64,000 nucleotides of DNA from Bradyrhizobium canariense (GCF_018130465.1 NZ_JAFCKJ010000006.1:124001-188000), one strand, 5' to 3'. Positions 43,926-52,699 are shown, counted from the first letter of the stretch. Translations and numbers: made by a program. The notes: generated by a model not told the origin, from the sequence alone.

Positions 43926-45587
43926 ATGGCTAGCATCGTGTTGGGAATTGTCATTTCCATTTTGCTATCGACACAAGCCTCCGCAGATCAGGTCGGTGAC
44001 GCCGCGTCCGACCTGGTTCCTTCGCTGGTGCGCTGGTCCATCACGTTGTTGGGCCTTGTCGTGGCAGGCCGGTTGGCCTGGCAGGCTTTTGGCCGCGCGG
44101 TCAACATTGCCGAAGTCCCGACTTTCCCGCGATACATGACGACCCGGCAGCAGTATCGATTGGGCGGGTTCATCTTTGTCGTGTTCTCATGCGGCTTCTT
44201 CCTTCTTCTCATCCATGAGAACCGCGACGTCATTGCCCTGGCGCCGCTGGTTCCTGCAATTCCGGAGACCGTCATAGAGGCTGCGAAAAGTCAGTCTGCT
44301 CCGTACCTGACCGTCGTCGCCGCAATGGGGGCCGTGTATCTGTTCCTCCTGACGAAGGAGGCTCAATGGAACGTCCTGCTGATGGTGCGCGATGTGATCC
44401 AGAGCTGGATCAGCGTGCCTCAACTCGCGAAGCAGATCATGGCGCAAATCCGCTTTTCGCTGCGTGTGCCGCAGGATGTGCTCTCGAAAGTCATCGCGAA
44501 TTCTCCGGATGTCGTCGATCAAGATTTCCGCAAGGATCCGAACACCCCGGATCGCATGTGGGCGGAAATCTGTTACATGAAATGGTGGCTGGCGCAGGGA
44601 CGCGACACCGGTGATGACGCCACCTTCTTCACCGAGGACAGCTTTGGTTTCGACAAGCTGATGGCGGACTTCCAGCAGGCGGCGCCGACGATGAGCCAGT
44701 GGAAGGCTGGGACGTTGACGGGCCTTGCTGCGCCCCAGGCCACGCAACTAATCAAGGACCTCTACAATCGATTTGCCCGACTTGTCGCGTGTTACCTGAT
44801 CTATCGCAACGGCTCCCGCATCGACCTGCGCAATGAGGCCAGCAAATTCGGCATCGAAATCGATGCGCCCATTTACGACAATCCGCTACGGTACTGGATC
44901 GTCTATATCATTGCCTTGATCTGCTCCGTTTATCTGGGCGTGACCATTTCGGCCGTGATTTATGACGTGCTGCAAGGCAGAGGCATGGTCTGGGCGCAGG
45001 ACCCCAATCGCTCGATTGCATGGGTCATGTATTCGCTTTGCAATTATGGATTGGCAATCGTCGTCGTTCTCTTGCTTCGATTTGCGATGTCGTCCCTGGG
45101 AAGCGATTCAGATCAGTCCCACCTCACCACTTATTGCTGGAGCTTCCTGGTCGCGCTCGCCGTAGGGCCCGCTGGCCTAACGGTGGCCGTGCATAACTTT
45201 GGCGAGGGCAACCTGCGGGAAATGTCTCTTGCCAGCCTTTACTTTGCGATGTTGCGGTGGGGCCTCGGGCCGGCGCTCGTGACAGTCTATATTTCGTACT
45301 ATCTCGACAGGCAGAGCTGCTCCGATCTGCCAGACATCGACAATTCAGTGCGAACGGTCGCGTGGCGACTGTTCAATTGTTTCGGCTTTGCGGCAACCAA
45401 CGTGTTCTTGCTTCTGCCCCAACTGCTGTCGCTGGTCGCACAGGAGGGGGCAATCTGGGAAACCAACAAGCTGCGCTTCATTGCGGCTGGGACGACGTTC
45501 TGTCTGGCATTCGGCCTCGCATTGGCCGCACAGTTCGCGCTCAAGAAGGAGCGGATGGGAACGGTGCTGGCGCATAAACCGGCTTGA
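43926..45587 (+). CDS. Multi-pass membrane protein of unknown function
   Basis: 553 residues from the ATG at 43926 with GAGGGAG at 43910-43916; the longer frame upstream crosses a repeat and is not protein-like. About eight hydrophobic segments: an N-terminal one resembling a signal (IVLGIVISILLSTQASA), two near residues 35-110, one near 140, and a group between 320 and 545. A soluble region between about residues 150 and 310 contains PDRMWAEICYMKWWLAQG. I do not recognise a family. Its GC content is somewhat lower than the neighbouring core genes. It is set between two copies of the feoB tail. Confidence 0.75.
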   Translation: MASIVLGIVISILLSTQASADQVGDAASDLVPSLVRWSITLLGLVVAGRLAWQAFGRAVNIAEVPTFPRYMTTRQQYRLGGFIFVVFSCGFFLLLIHENRDVIALAPLVPAIPETVIEAAKSQSAPYLTVVAAMGAVYLFLLTKEAQWNVLLMVRDVIQSWISVPQLAKQIMAQIRFSLRVPQDVLSKVIANSPDVVDQDFRKDPNTPDRMWAEICYMKWWLAQGRDTGDDATFFTEDSFGFDKLMADFQQAAPTMSQWKAGTLTGLAAPQATQLIKDLYNRFARLVACYLIYRNGSRIDLRNEASKFGIEIDAPIYDNPLRYWIVYIIALICSVYLGVTISAVIYDVLQGRGMVWAQDPNRSIAWVMYSLCNYGLAIVVVLLLRFAMSSLGSDSDQSHLTTYCWSFLVALAVGPAGLTVAVHNFGEGNLREMSLASLYFAMLRWGLGPALVTVYISYYLDRQSCSDLPDIDNSVRTVAWRLFNCFGFAATNVFLLLPQLLSLVAQEGAIWETNKLRFIAAGTTFCLAFGLALAAQFALKKERMGTVLAHKPA

Positions 45588-45608
45588 CGCCAGATATGGT
45601 CGGTCGTG

Positions 45609-45759
45609 GCGAGGATGGCATCATGCTCCTGTTTTGCCCGACGGAGCAACTGGCGCGGCCCTGCGGCCGGACGATTTTGCACAAGTGTAAGTCATTGATT
45701 TCACAACACCCGTCTACTGTGCATGGGGTTGTTTTCGCAGTTTTAGTTTCGAGAGGACG
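45609..45759. repeat. Repeat unit beyond the feoB 3' end
   Basis: Contains CTCCTGTTTTGCCCGACGG, CTACTGTGCATGGGGTTG and TTTTAGTTTCGAGAG, also present at 43520-43620. From memory, the TGTTTTGCCCGACGG...TGCATGGGG block recurs in many Bradyrhizobium intergenic regions, so it is a dispersed repeat. Here it directly follows the feoB stop. Confidence 0.75.
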
Positions 45760-47631
45760 CTAGCCCGCCCCGAACGCGACCGCGACATTGTAGGTCAGAA
45801 GGCTCGCCGCATAGGCCAGCACCAGCATGTAGGTGAACGTCACCGCCATCCAGGTCCAGCTTCCGGTCTCGCGCCGGATCACGGCCAGCGTGGATGCGCA
45901 TTGCGGGGCGAAGATGTACCAGGCCAGCATCGACAACGCGGTCGCGAGCGACCATTTCGTCGCCAGCACCTGGCCGATTTGCTCGGCCGCTTCCTTGCCG
46001 CCTTCGATCGCATAGACGGTGCCGAGTGCTGCGACCGCGACTTCGCGCGCCGCCATGCCCGGGATCAGCGCGACCGCGATCTGCCAGTTGAAGCCGACCG
46101 GAGCCAGCAGGGGTTCGAGCGCCTTGCCGATGATCGCGGCCAGGCTGAAGTCGATCGCCGGTTCGGTTGCGCCCGCGGGCGGCTGCGGGAACGAGGCCAG
46201 GAACCAGATCAGCACCATCATCGAGAAGATCGTGGTGCCGGCGCGGTGCAGGAACATCTTGGCTCGCGTATAGACGCCGATCGCGATCGATTTCAGCCGC
46301 GGCATCTTGTAGTCCGGCAGCTCCAGCATGAACGGCGCCGGCGCATAGTCGCGCAGCATGAAGAATTTTATCAGGAACGAGACCAGCAGCGCGCTGGTGA
46401 TGCCGGCAGCGTAGAGGCCGAACATCACGAGGCCCTGGAGGTTGATGAAGCCCCAGACGTCCTTTGCCGGAATGAAGGCGGAGATGATCAGCGTGTAGAC
46501 GGGAATGCGCGCCGAGCAGGTCATCAGGGGCGCGATCAGGATCGTGGTCAGCCGGTCGCGCTTGTTGTCGATCACGCGCGTCGCCATGATGCCGGGGATG
46601 GCGCAGGCAAAGCTCGACAGCAGTGGAATGAAGGCGCGGCCGTGCAGGCCGGCGCCGCCCATGATGCGGTCCATCAGGAACGCGGCGCGCGCCATGTAGC
46701 CGAAATCTTCCAGCAGCAGGATGAACAGGAAGATGATGATGATCTGCGGCAGGAACACGATCACGCTGCCGACGCCGGAGATCACGCCGTTCTGAAGGAA
46801 GCTCTGCAGCAGGCCGGCGGGCAGGGTAGCATGCACGAACTCGCCGAGCGAGTCGAAGCCCGAGTTGAGCAGCTCCATCAGCGGCTGCGCCCAGGCGAAC
46901 ACCGCCTGGAACATCACGAACAGGATCGCCGCGAGCACGATCAGCCCGCCGACGGGATGCAGCACGATCGCGTCGATCCGCGCGGTCCAGGTGTCGGGCC
47001 GGCTCGGGAGGCTGACGCAGTCTGCGATGATGCGGTCGGCTTCGCGCTGGGTGGCGCGCAAGTCGGCCACGCTGAGCGCCCGCCAATTGTTCTCCCCCGG
47101 TTCGGCGGCGAGCTTTGCCGAAATCTCGTCGGTCAGCGACAGCAGGTCGGCCGTGCCGCCCTTGCGCACTGCGATCGAGGTCACCACCGGCACGCCAAGC
47201 TCGCCGGCGAGACGCTCGACGTCGACAGTGATGCCGCGTCGGTTCGCGATGTCGAACATGTTGAGCACGAGGATCATCGGCCGGCCGGTGCGCTTGAGCT
47301 CGAGCAGCAGGCGGATGGTCAGTCGCAGATTGGTCGCATCGGCGACGCACAGCACGAGGTCGGGCACGGTCTCGCCGGTGGCCTTGCCGAGCACGAAGTC
47401 GCGGGTGATCTCCTCGTCCGGGCTGCGGCCGCGCAGCGAATAGGTGCCGGGCAGGTCGACCACGGAGACCTGGCGTCCCAACGGCGTGACGAAGAAGCCT
47501 TCCTTGCGCTCGACGGTGACGCCGGGATAGTTCGCGACCTTCTGCCGGCTGCCGGTCAGCGCATTGAACAGCGAGGTCTTGCCGCTGTTTGGCGTGCCCA
47601 CCAGGGCGAGATGCAGCAGGGGTGCTTCCAT
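45760..47631 (-). CDS. feoB: Ferrous iron transporter FeoB
   Basis: 623 residues. The N-terminal G-protein domain has all motifs: G1 GTPNSGKT (12-19), G2-region NYPGVTVE, G3 DLPG, G4 NMFD. The membrane part has the two Gate regions (FLPQIIIIFLFILLLEDFGYMARAAFLMD, GLHGRAFIPLLSSFACAIPGIMATR) and ends in LAYAASLLTYNVAVAFGAG. It is shorter than E. coli FeoB (773), as expected for a form with a small spacer. It imports Fe(II) across the inner membrane. feoA lies 34 bases upstream. Confidence 0.96.
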   Translation of the reverse strand: MEAPLLHLALVGTPNSGKTSLFNALTGSRQKVANYPGVTVERKEGFFVTPLGRQVSVVDLPGTYSLRGRSPDEEITRDFVLGKATGETVPDLVLCVADATNLRLTIRLLLELKRTGRPMILVLNMFDIANRRGITVDVERLAGELGVPVVTSIAVRKGGTADLLSLTDEISAKLAAEPGENNWRALSVADLRATQREADRIIADCVSLPSRPDTWTARIDAIVLHPVGGLIVLAAILFVMFQAVFAWAQPLMELLNSGFDSLGEFVHATLPAGLLQSFLQNGVISGVGSVIVFLPQIIIIFLFILLLEDFGYMARAAFLMDRIMGGAGLHGRAFIPLLSSFACAIPGIMATRVIDNKRDRLTTILIAPLMTCSARIPVYTLIISAFIPAKDVWGFINLQGLVMFGLYAAGITSALLVSFLIKFFMLRDYAPAPFMLELPDYKMPRLKSIAIGVYTRAKMFLHRAGTTIFSMMVLIWFLASFPQPPAGATEPAIDFSLAAIIGKALEPLLAPVGFNWQIAVALIPGMAAREVAVAALGTVYAIEGGKEAAEQIGQVLATKWSLATALSMLAWYIFAPQCASTLAVIRRETGSWTWMAVTFTYMLVLAYAASLLTYNVAVAFGAG

Positions 47632-47665
47632 GTGATTAAAGGCCTGGAATTGGGGTCCGGTCGCT

Positions 47666-47941
47666 TCAGGCGACGATAATGGCCATGGCTTCGCGCCGAC
47701 GCACCGCGATGGTGATGCTGTCGACCCGCACGGCGATCGGGTCGCGCCCGACCAGCCCCTCGTGCAGGACCTCGACCCGGGCGCCTTCGACGAAGCCGAG
47801 CTCGATCAGCCGGCTCTCGAGCTCGATGTCCGAGAGCGCCGAGCCCGCGTCCTTGGGGGAAAGGTGCTGGATGACGCCGGTATAGCCGCGCTGGGCCAAG
47901 CCTAGCGGCATCTGCGGACGCGTATCATGGATGTCGGTCAT
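47666..47941 (-). CDS. feoA: FeoA family protein
   Basis: 91 residues from the ATG at 47941 (another in-frame ATG at 47956). The small SH3-like FeoA domain is recognisable: MPLGLAQRGYTGVIQHL, LESRLIELGFVEGARVEVLHEG, DPIAVRVDSITIAVRRREAMAIIV. It is a cytoplasmic accessory to FeoB and is co-transcribed with it. Confidence 0.92.
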   Translation of the reverse strand: MTDIHDTRPQMPLGLAQRGYTGVIQHLSPKDAGSALSDIELESRLIELGFVEGARVEVLHEGLVGRDPIAVRVDSITIAVRRREAMAIIVA

Positions 47942-47966
47942 GCCCTGTATTTTCAACGCAGGGCAT
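47940..47966 (-). promoter_or_regulatory. Inverted repeat overlapping the feoA start
   Basis: ATGCCCTG (47940-47947) and CAGGGCAT (47959-47966) are exact inverted copies with an 11-base loop. In the mRNA the hairpin would bury the feoA ribosome site (GGG beside the ATG). It could tune translation, or be a binding site. Confidence 0.4.
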
Positions 47967-48001
47967 CGAGGTCAAGCGCGCTCGGTCGTCGAAACTGCAC
48001 C

Positions 48002-48018
48002 TTAGAGCGATTTTAAAG
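48002..48018. promoter_or_regulatory. Possible Irr-box-like element upstream of feoAB
   Basis: TTAGAGCGATTTTAAAG resembles the interrupted palindrome of rhizobial iron-control elements (TTTAGAA...TTCTAAA) at its outer bases only. The position, 60-77 bases upstream of feoA, fits. The match is partial. Confidence 0.3.
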
Positions 48019-48068
48019 TACGAGCTTCGTGACGGAGGCGATTGGCGCCAGGATCAGTGTCAACTCGG

Positions 48069-48323
48069 CTACTGGGCCGGGACCTTTTCCGGCTGGATCG
48101 CGGCCATGGCGCGGCTCTTGAAGTAGTCGAGGACGAACAGGCGGATCGCCGAGGACAGATTGCCCTGCTGGCGGTTGCCGTCGATCTCGCCGACCAGCTC
48201 GGACAACGTCATGTTGCGCAGGCCCGAGATCTCCTTCATGCCTTTCCAGAACGCCTCTTCCAGGCTGACGCTGGTCTTGTGGCCGGCGACGACGATCGAC
48301 CGTTTCACGACGGGCGACTTCAT
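48069..48323 (-). CDS. Ribbon-helix-helix domain protein
   Basis: 84 residues from the ATG at 48323; the frame is open upstream but that part belongs to the overlapping gene in another frame. It matches the alphaproteobacterial RHH_4 type: SPVVKRSIVVAGHKTSVSLEEAFWKGMKEISGLRNMTLSELVGEID, then LSSAIRLFVLDYF. Probably a small DNA-binding protein. Its start overlaps the stop of the DUF4169 gene by four bases, so the two are translated together. Confidence 0.88.
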   Translation of the reverse strand: MKSPVVKRSIVVAGHKTSVSLEEAFWKGMKEISGLRNMTLSELVGEIDGNRQQGNLSSAIRLFVLDYFKSRAMAAIQPEKVPAQ

Positions 48324-48508
48324 GGCTGCTCCTCGCGATCGATCTGGTGCTGGTCCAGGTGTGCCTTCGCCTGGTCCGCGCGCGTCTCCTCCGCCGACCG
48401 CTCCGCCTTCGTGCGGCCGAACTTCGTTCGGTTGGCGTCCGCCTGCTTCGCCGTGGCTTCCCGCTCGGCGCGCTTCCGGAAACGATTCAGGTTGATGACG
48501 TTCCCCAT
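48320..48508 (-). CDS. DUF4169 family protein
   Basis: 62 residues. It begins GNVINLNRFRKRAEREATAKQADANRTKFGRTKAER, the hallmark of DUF4169, and is highly charged throughout. It is paired with the ribbon-helix-helix gene (ATGA overlap), a pairing that is common in alphaproteobacteria. Function unknown. Confidence 0.85.
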   Translation of the reverse strand: MGNVINLNRFRKRAEREATAKQADANRTKFGRTKAERSAEETRADQAKAHLDQHQIDREEQP

Positions 48509-48787
48509 GCCGCGTCTCCATCATCCGATCCTCCGTGGGCAGGATGAAACATTCAGAAACTGGGTGCCGCGTTGCGCCCTACAAGACTTGATCGCCATTC
48601 GCTCGCCCTCGTCAATCGGCCCTTTGGGCCATTAAACGATGAATTTCGCCCCGTGGAGGGCAGAGGGGCTGCGTAACACGCTTTCCCGCCGCGACATTGA
48701 CGGTAATCAAATCCCGTCCTTTAAGCCCTACATTTAATGGAGTTTGCAGCTCCGTATCATTACGGATGACTATCGGAATTCGGAATT
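48509..48787. other. Intergenic region downstream of fumC
   Basis: 279 bases between the fumC stop and the DUF4169 start. The part 48700-48790 is AT-rich compared with its surroundings (TTTAAGCCCTACATTTAATGG, ATCATTACGGATGACTATCGG). A reverse-strand open frame crosses it without a credible start. I cannot assign a function. Confidence 0.4.
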
Positions 48788-50278
48788 TTATCCCGGGCTG
48801 GTCATCTTCTCGGGGCGCACCAGGCGGTCGAACTCGTCCGCCGAGACGAAGCCGAGCCGGAGCGCCTCCTCCTTCAGCGTGGTGCCGTTGGTATGCGCCG
48901 TCTTGGCCACCTTGGCCGCGTTGTCGTAGCCGATTTTCGGGGCGAGCGCCGTCACCAGCATCAGCGAACGCTGCATCAGCTCCTTGATGCGCTTCTCGTC
49001 GGCGCGGATGCCGCTGACGCAATGCTCGGTGAAAGAGCGAGCGGCGTCCGCCATCAGTCGGATCGAGTGCAGCATGTTGTAGGCCAGCACGGGCTTGTAG
49101 ACGTTGAGCTCGAAATGCCCCTGGCTGCCGGCGACCGTGATCGCGGTGTGGTTGCCGAACACCTGGCAGCACACCATGGTCATCGCCTCGCACTGCGTCG
49201 GATTGACCTTGCCCGGCATGATCGAGGAGCCCGGCTCGTTCTCCGGCAGCATCAGTTCGCCGAGGCCCGAACGCGGACCCGATCCGAGCAGGCGGATGTC
49301 GTTGGCGATCTTGAACAGGCCTGTCGCGACCGAATTGATGGCGCCGTGCGCCAGCACATAGGCGTCGTTCGAGGCCAGCGCCTCGAATTTATTGGCCGCG
49401 CTGGTGAAGGGCAGCTTCGTGATCCCGGCGACGTGCTTTGCGAACAATTTTGCAAAGCGCGGCTTCGAATTGAGGCCGGTGCCGACGGCGGTGCCGCCCT
49501 GCGCCAGCGGATAGAGCTCCTTCACCGCGACCTTGAGCCGGGCGATGCCGCTCTCGACCTGCGCGGCATAGCCGGAGAATTCCTGGCCGAGCGTCAGCGG
49601 CGTCGCATCCTGGGTGTGGGTGCGGCCGATCTTGACGATTTTTGCGAACTCCTTCTCCTTCTTGCGCAGCGCGCGCAGCAACTCGCCGAGGGCAGGGACG
49701 AGATCGACGGTGATGCGGCTTGCCGCCGCGATATGCATCGCGGTCGGGAACGAGTCGTTCGACGACTGGCTCATGTTGACGTGATCGTTGGGATGCACCG
49801 GCTTCTTGGTGCCGAGCTCGCCGCCCAAGAGCTCATTGGCGCGGTTGGCGATGACCTCGTTGAGGTTCATGTTGCTCTGCGTGCCCGAGCCGGTCTGCCA
49901 CACCACCAGCGGAAAATGATCGTCCAGCTTGCCCTCGATCACCTCGCGCGCGGCGCGGATGATGGCGTTGGCGCGGCGCTGGTCGAGCAGGCCGAGCTCC
50001 TGGTTGGTCTGCGCCGCGGCGAGCTTGACGATGCCGATCGCATGCACGAGCGAGATCGGCATGCGATCGATGCCGATGCGAAAATTCTGGCGCGAGCGTT
50101 CGGTCTGCGCCCCCCAATAGCGATCGGCGAGGACCTCGATGGGGCCGAAGCTGTCGGTCTCGGTGCGGGTCGCCGGGCGCGAGGAGCGGTCGGTCTTCGC
50201 GCGGGAAGTCTTCGAACTGGAGGTCTTCGAACTGGAGGTCTTGGAGCGGGAAGTCTTGGAGCGGGAAGTCTTGGCCAT
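48788..50278 (-). CDS. fumC: Class II fumarate hydratase with repeat-encoded N-terminal extension
   Basis: 496 residues from the ATG at 50278; ATGs at 50290 and 50323 are further upstream. The enzyme proper begins near residue 38 ([11 protein letters not shown]) and shows GSGTQSNMN, the fumarase family active-site histidine context ([15 protein letters not shown]) and the mobile loop [11 protein letters not shown] with the catalytic Ser. It interconverts fumarate and malate in the TCA cycle without iron. Residues 3-27 are [10 protein letters not shown] repeats produced by a 15-bp DNA tandem repeat. A TATATAG motif at 50332-50338 (reverse strand) may be the promoter -10 element. Confidence 0.95.
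   Translation of the reverse strand: MAKTSRSKTSRSKTSSSKTSSSKTSRAKTDRSSRPATRTETDSFGPIEVLADRYWGAQTERSRQNFRIGIDRMPISLVHAIGIVKLAAAQTNQELGLLDQRRANAIIRAAREVIEGKLDDHFPLVVWQTGSGTQSNMNLNEVIANRANELLGGELGTKKPVHPNDHVNMSQSSNDSFPTAMHIAAASRITVDLVPALGELLRALRKKEKEFAKIVKIGRTHTQDATPLTLGQEFSGYAAQVESGIARLKVAVKELYPLAQGGTAVGTGLNSKPRFAKLFAKHVAGITKLPFTSAANKFEALASNDAYVLAHGAINSVATGLFKIANDIRLLGSGPRSGLGELMLPENEPGSSIMPGKVNPTQCEAMTMVCCQVFGNHTAITVAGSQGHFELNVYKPVLAYNMLHSIRLMADAARSFTEHCVSGIRADEKRIKELMQRSLMLVTALAPKIGYDNAAKVAKTAHTNGTTLKEEALRLGFVSADEFDRLVRPEKMTSPG
50198..50272. repeat. 15-bp tandem repeat inside fumC
   Basis: Five 15-base units, read on the reverse strand: AAGACTTCCCGCTCC twice, AAGACCTCCAGTTCG twice, then AAGACTTCCCGCGCG. 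They encode (K-T-S-R/S-S/A) repeats at the N-terminus of fumarase. Length variation between strains is expected. Confidence 0.9.
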
Positions 50279-50377
50279 GAGCACATCCATTCCGCCGCAC
50301 GAAATGCCGCGCGGCCTCTTCATGTGCCTCTATATAGGGAGTTTGGCCGCCTGCGACGGGCTCTGGCCCAATCTAGA

Positions 50378-50896
50378 TCATTTCTTGCGGAAACGATCCA
50401 ATCGCACGACTTCGGCGCCGCCCTGGTTCGGAGCCGCCGGCTCTTCAGCGCCTTCCGCAGGTTCGGTGGCAGGCGTCGTGACCGCGACCGCGGACGGGGC
50501 GGGAGTGGCCGGCAATGTCTCGGGCGAGACGTCGGCGACATCGGAGGTGTCGAACTGGAGGCCGAATTTCACGGACGGATCGAGGAAGCTTTTGATCGCG
50601 CTGTACGGCACGATCAGCCGCTCCGGAATGCCGCCGAAGGACAGCCCGACCTCGAAGCGGTCCTCGAGCACGGTCAGATCCCAGAACTGGTGCTGCAGGA
50701 TGATCGTCATCTCTTCCGGATATTGCGCCAGCAGCCGCGACGACAGCTTCACGCCCTCGGCCTTCGACACGAAGGTGATGAAGAAATGGTGCTCGCCCGG
50801 CAGGCCATGAGCCGCGGCATCGGTCAGCACCTTGCGCAACACGCCGCGCAGCGCGTCGCGTGCCAGCACATCGTATCGGATATGATCGGTCGCCAT
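50378..50896 (-). CDS. sspB: SspB family ClpXP adaptor
   Basis: 172 residues from the ATG at 50896 (AGGA upstream); the frame is open to 50947. The folded SspB domain covers residues ~1-120: DHIRYDVLARDALRGVLRKVL, HHFFITF, GVKLSSRLLAQYPEEMTIILQHQFWDL, FEVGLSFGGIPERLIVPYSAIKSFLDPSVKFGL. A flexible Pro/Ala/Glu-rich linker follows, ending in VVRLDRFRKK, the ClpX-docking tail of alphaproteobacterial SspB. It delivers ssrA-tagged proteins to ClpXP. The ssrA gene itself lies just upstream on the same strand. Confidence 0.92.
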   Translation of the reverse strand: MATDHIRYDVLARDALRGVLRKVLTDAAAHGLPGEHHFFITFVSKAEGVKLSSRLLAQYPEEMTIILQHQFWDLTVLEDRFEVGLSFGGIPERLIVPYSAIKSFLDPSVKFGLQFDTSDVADVSPETLPATPAPSAVAVTTPATEPAEGAEEPAAPNQGGAEVVRLDRFRKK

Positions 50897-51014
50897 GGTG
50901 GTCCTGTTGCATTCCAGGAGCTGGGCCCTGCCGGCCCGACTCGCCAAGCCGCAATAGTACCGCGCCTGACGGGTCAGCAGGAGTCCCCGCCAGTAGGAAA
51001 TAGAGGTAAGTGGA

Positions 51015-51335
51015 GGCTTCTGTTGCCAGGTGCCTCCGAACCCCGCCTAACGGAGCTTAACCCGTTAGGACTTCAGAATGGTCTTTCAAACTGCGTTACG
51101 CAGCCTGAGCAACCGGAGCAAAGTTGTCGTTGGCAACTATTGCATAGCCCGATAACGGCGGAACAATACCGAGAAAAAGAACGCCCTTTACGCCCTCGTC
51201 GATCCTATTTCGCCCCCGCCAAAACCCGCTTTCAGGGCTAGCCCGCTGGTGGGCTTTGGTGGAGGCGCCGGGTACCGCCCCCGGGTCCGAATGGTTTATT
51301 GCGACGACCGTTTATTTCCATAGCCGGCGAACCGG
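51015..51335 (-). ncRNA. ssrA: Two-piece (circularly permuted) tmRNA
   Basis: Read on the reverse strand, the acceptor piece comes first: a T-arm (CCGGG/CCCGG), then CGCCTCC-A-CCA with the CCA end at 51257. After a spacer, the coding piece starts at 51217 with GGGGGCG, which pairs with CGCCTCC to make the acceptor stem, followed by GATCGACG as in other tmRNAs. The tag frame at 51134-51096 encodes ANDNFAPVAQAA and a TAA stop. Hairpins follow (CCTAACGGG...CCGTTAGG; GAGGC...GCCTC). The outer ends are estimates. It rescues stalled ribosomes and marks products for ClpXP via SspB. Confidence 0.93.
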
Positions 51336-51459
51336 CACCCCCAATATAGGGGGCAAAGGTTTCAAATGACAGGTGTTTCGAGCGACCGTCCCGAGGTTCC
51401 CTTTGGATAGGTTCCCGACAGGCTTGGCCGCGCAACGGCCGGCGTTCTAAGCTCCTGAC

Positions 51460-52077
51460 ATGTCCGAGGATTCCGCACCGCCTGCCCAGGAACGCGATCG
51501 AGAGCCGGACCGTCCGGCCACGCGCGCCGTTCCGCCGGGTTTGCTCGCGCTGTTCCTGGCCTTCGCCCGGATGTCGCTGGCGGGTTTCGGCGGGGTCTTG
51601 GTCTTCGCCCGGCAGGCCATCGTCGAGCAGCACCGCTGGATGACGGCGGACGAGTTCAACGAGACCTTTGCGCTCTGCCATTTCCTGCCCGGGCCCAACA
51701 TCGTCAATCTGTCGATGGTGTTCGGCGCGCGGCTGCGCGGGATCGCCGGCGGTATTGCCGCCTTCGCAGGGCTGTTGCTGCCACCCACGCTGATCATGAC
51801 GGTGCTCGCGATCATCTACGCCCGGTTCGGCGATGTGGAGGTGCTGCGCCGCATCCTCGCGGGCATCTCCTGTGCGGCCGTCGGCCTCTTGATCGCGGTG
51901 GTCTTCCGGATGATGACGCCGCTGCTCAAGCGGCTGGACGCCGTCGCGCTCATCCTGATGCTGGGCGTGTTCCTCGCCATCGGGGTCGTTCGCCTGCCGC
52001 TCCAGGCCGTGCTCCTGGTCGCGATCCCCGTCAGTGTCGGCGCCACCTTCCTGATGCGGCGGAAGGTAGCAGCATGA
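51460..52077 (+). CDS. Chromate transporter, N-terminal half (ChrA type)
   Basis: 205 residues, about six hydrophobic segments. CHR-domain signatures: FARMSLAGFGGVLVFARQAIVEQHRWMTADEFNETFALCHFLPGPNIVNLSMVFG. In split CHR systems two half-length proteins act together. It overlaps the next gene by four bases (ATGA). Confidence 0.9.
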   Translation: MSEDSAPPAQERDREPDRPATRAVPPGLLALFLAFARMSLAGFGGVLVFARQAIVEQHRWMTADEFNETFALCHFLPGPNIVNLSMVFGARLRGIAGGIAAFAGLLLPPTLIMTVLAIIYARFGDVEVLRRILAGISCAAVGLLIAVVFRMMTPLLKRLDAVALILMLGVFLAIGVVRLPLQAVLLVAIPVSVGATFLMRRKVAA

Positions 52078-52604
52078 ACGCCGAGAATCCGATCTGGGCG
52101 CTGATCTCCACCTTTGGTCTGATGTCGCTGTTCGCAGTCGGCGGTGCCGCGGCGGCGGTGCCCGAGATGCACCGCATCGCGGTCGATGTGCATCACTGGA
52201 TGACCGACAAGCAGTTCGCCGACGCCTATGCGATCGCGCAGCTCTCACCAGGTCCGAACGTGCTTATCGTCACGTTAATCGGCTATGCCGTCGCCGGCAT
52301 CCCCGGCGCGCTGGCGGCGACCTTGGCCATGTGCCTGCCCACCGCGCTGCTTGCCTATTATGTCAGCCGGCTCCTCAACCAGCCCAGCCAATCGCGCTGG
52401 CCCGGGCTGATTCAGGCTGCACTGGTTCCGCTCTCGATCGGATTGATGGCGGCGAGTGCCCTGATCCTGGCCCTGTCGACCGATCGCACCATTGCTGCGC
52501 TGCTTCTGACCGCGACGGTTGCAGTGATCGCCTCGGTCTCGCGCATCAATCCACTATGGCTTTTGCTCGTCGGGGGCCTGTTGGGTTTTGCTGGCATTGT
52601 GTAA
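52074..52604 (+). CDS. Chromate transporter, C-terminal half (ChrA type)
   Basis: 176 residues, about six hydrophobic segments. Carries the same domain: FGLMSLFAVGGAAAAVPEMHRIAVDVHHWMTDKQFADAYAIAQLSPGPNVLIVTLIGYAVAG. It pairs with the preceding half as a chromate/sulfate-type exporter; the true substrate is not certain. Confidence 0.9.
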   Translation: MNAENPIWALISTFGLMSLFAVGGAAAAVPEMHRIAVDVHHWMTDKQFADAYAIAQLSPGPNVLIVTLIGYAVAGIPGALAATLAMCLPTALLAYYVSRLLNQPSQSRWPGLIQAALVPLSIGLMAASALILALSTDRTIAALLLTATVAVIASVSRINPLWLLLVGGLLGFAGIV

Positions 52605-52699
52605 TGAAAATCGCTAGGCAGTGATCCGGGCGGGGGGATCGTTTTCCAGCCGATTAGAACAACATTGCTCGTGGCTTACGGGTCGCGGAGGAGACAGGC

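Noticed and set aside
45901-47679. A 592-codon forward frame
   Set aside because: Antisense to feoB, of low-complexity Arg/Asp/Gln composition, with no ribosome site.
48612-48790. A protein-like reverse-strand stretch (FRIPIVIRNDTELQTPLNVGLKG) beyond the end of fumC
   Set aside because: It lacks a start codon and ribosome site of its own and overlaps the fumC end in another frame. It might be a gene fragment, but I could not support that.
48893-51241. A 782-codon forward frame across fumC, sspB and ssrA
   Set aside because: It is antisense to clearly recognisable genes and a tmRNA and has no protein-like composition.
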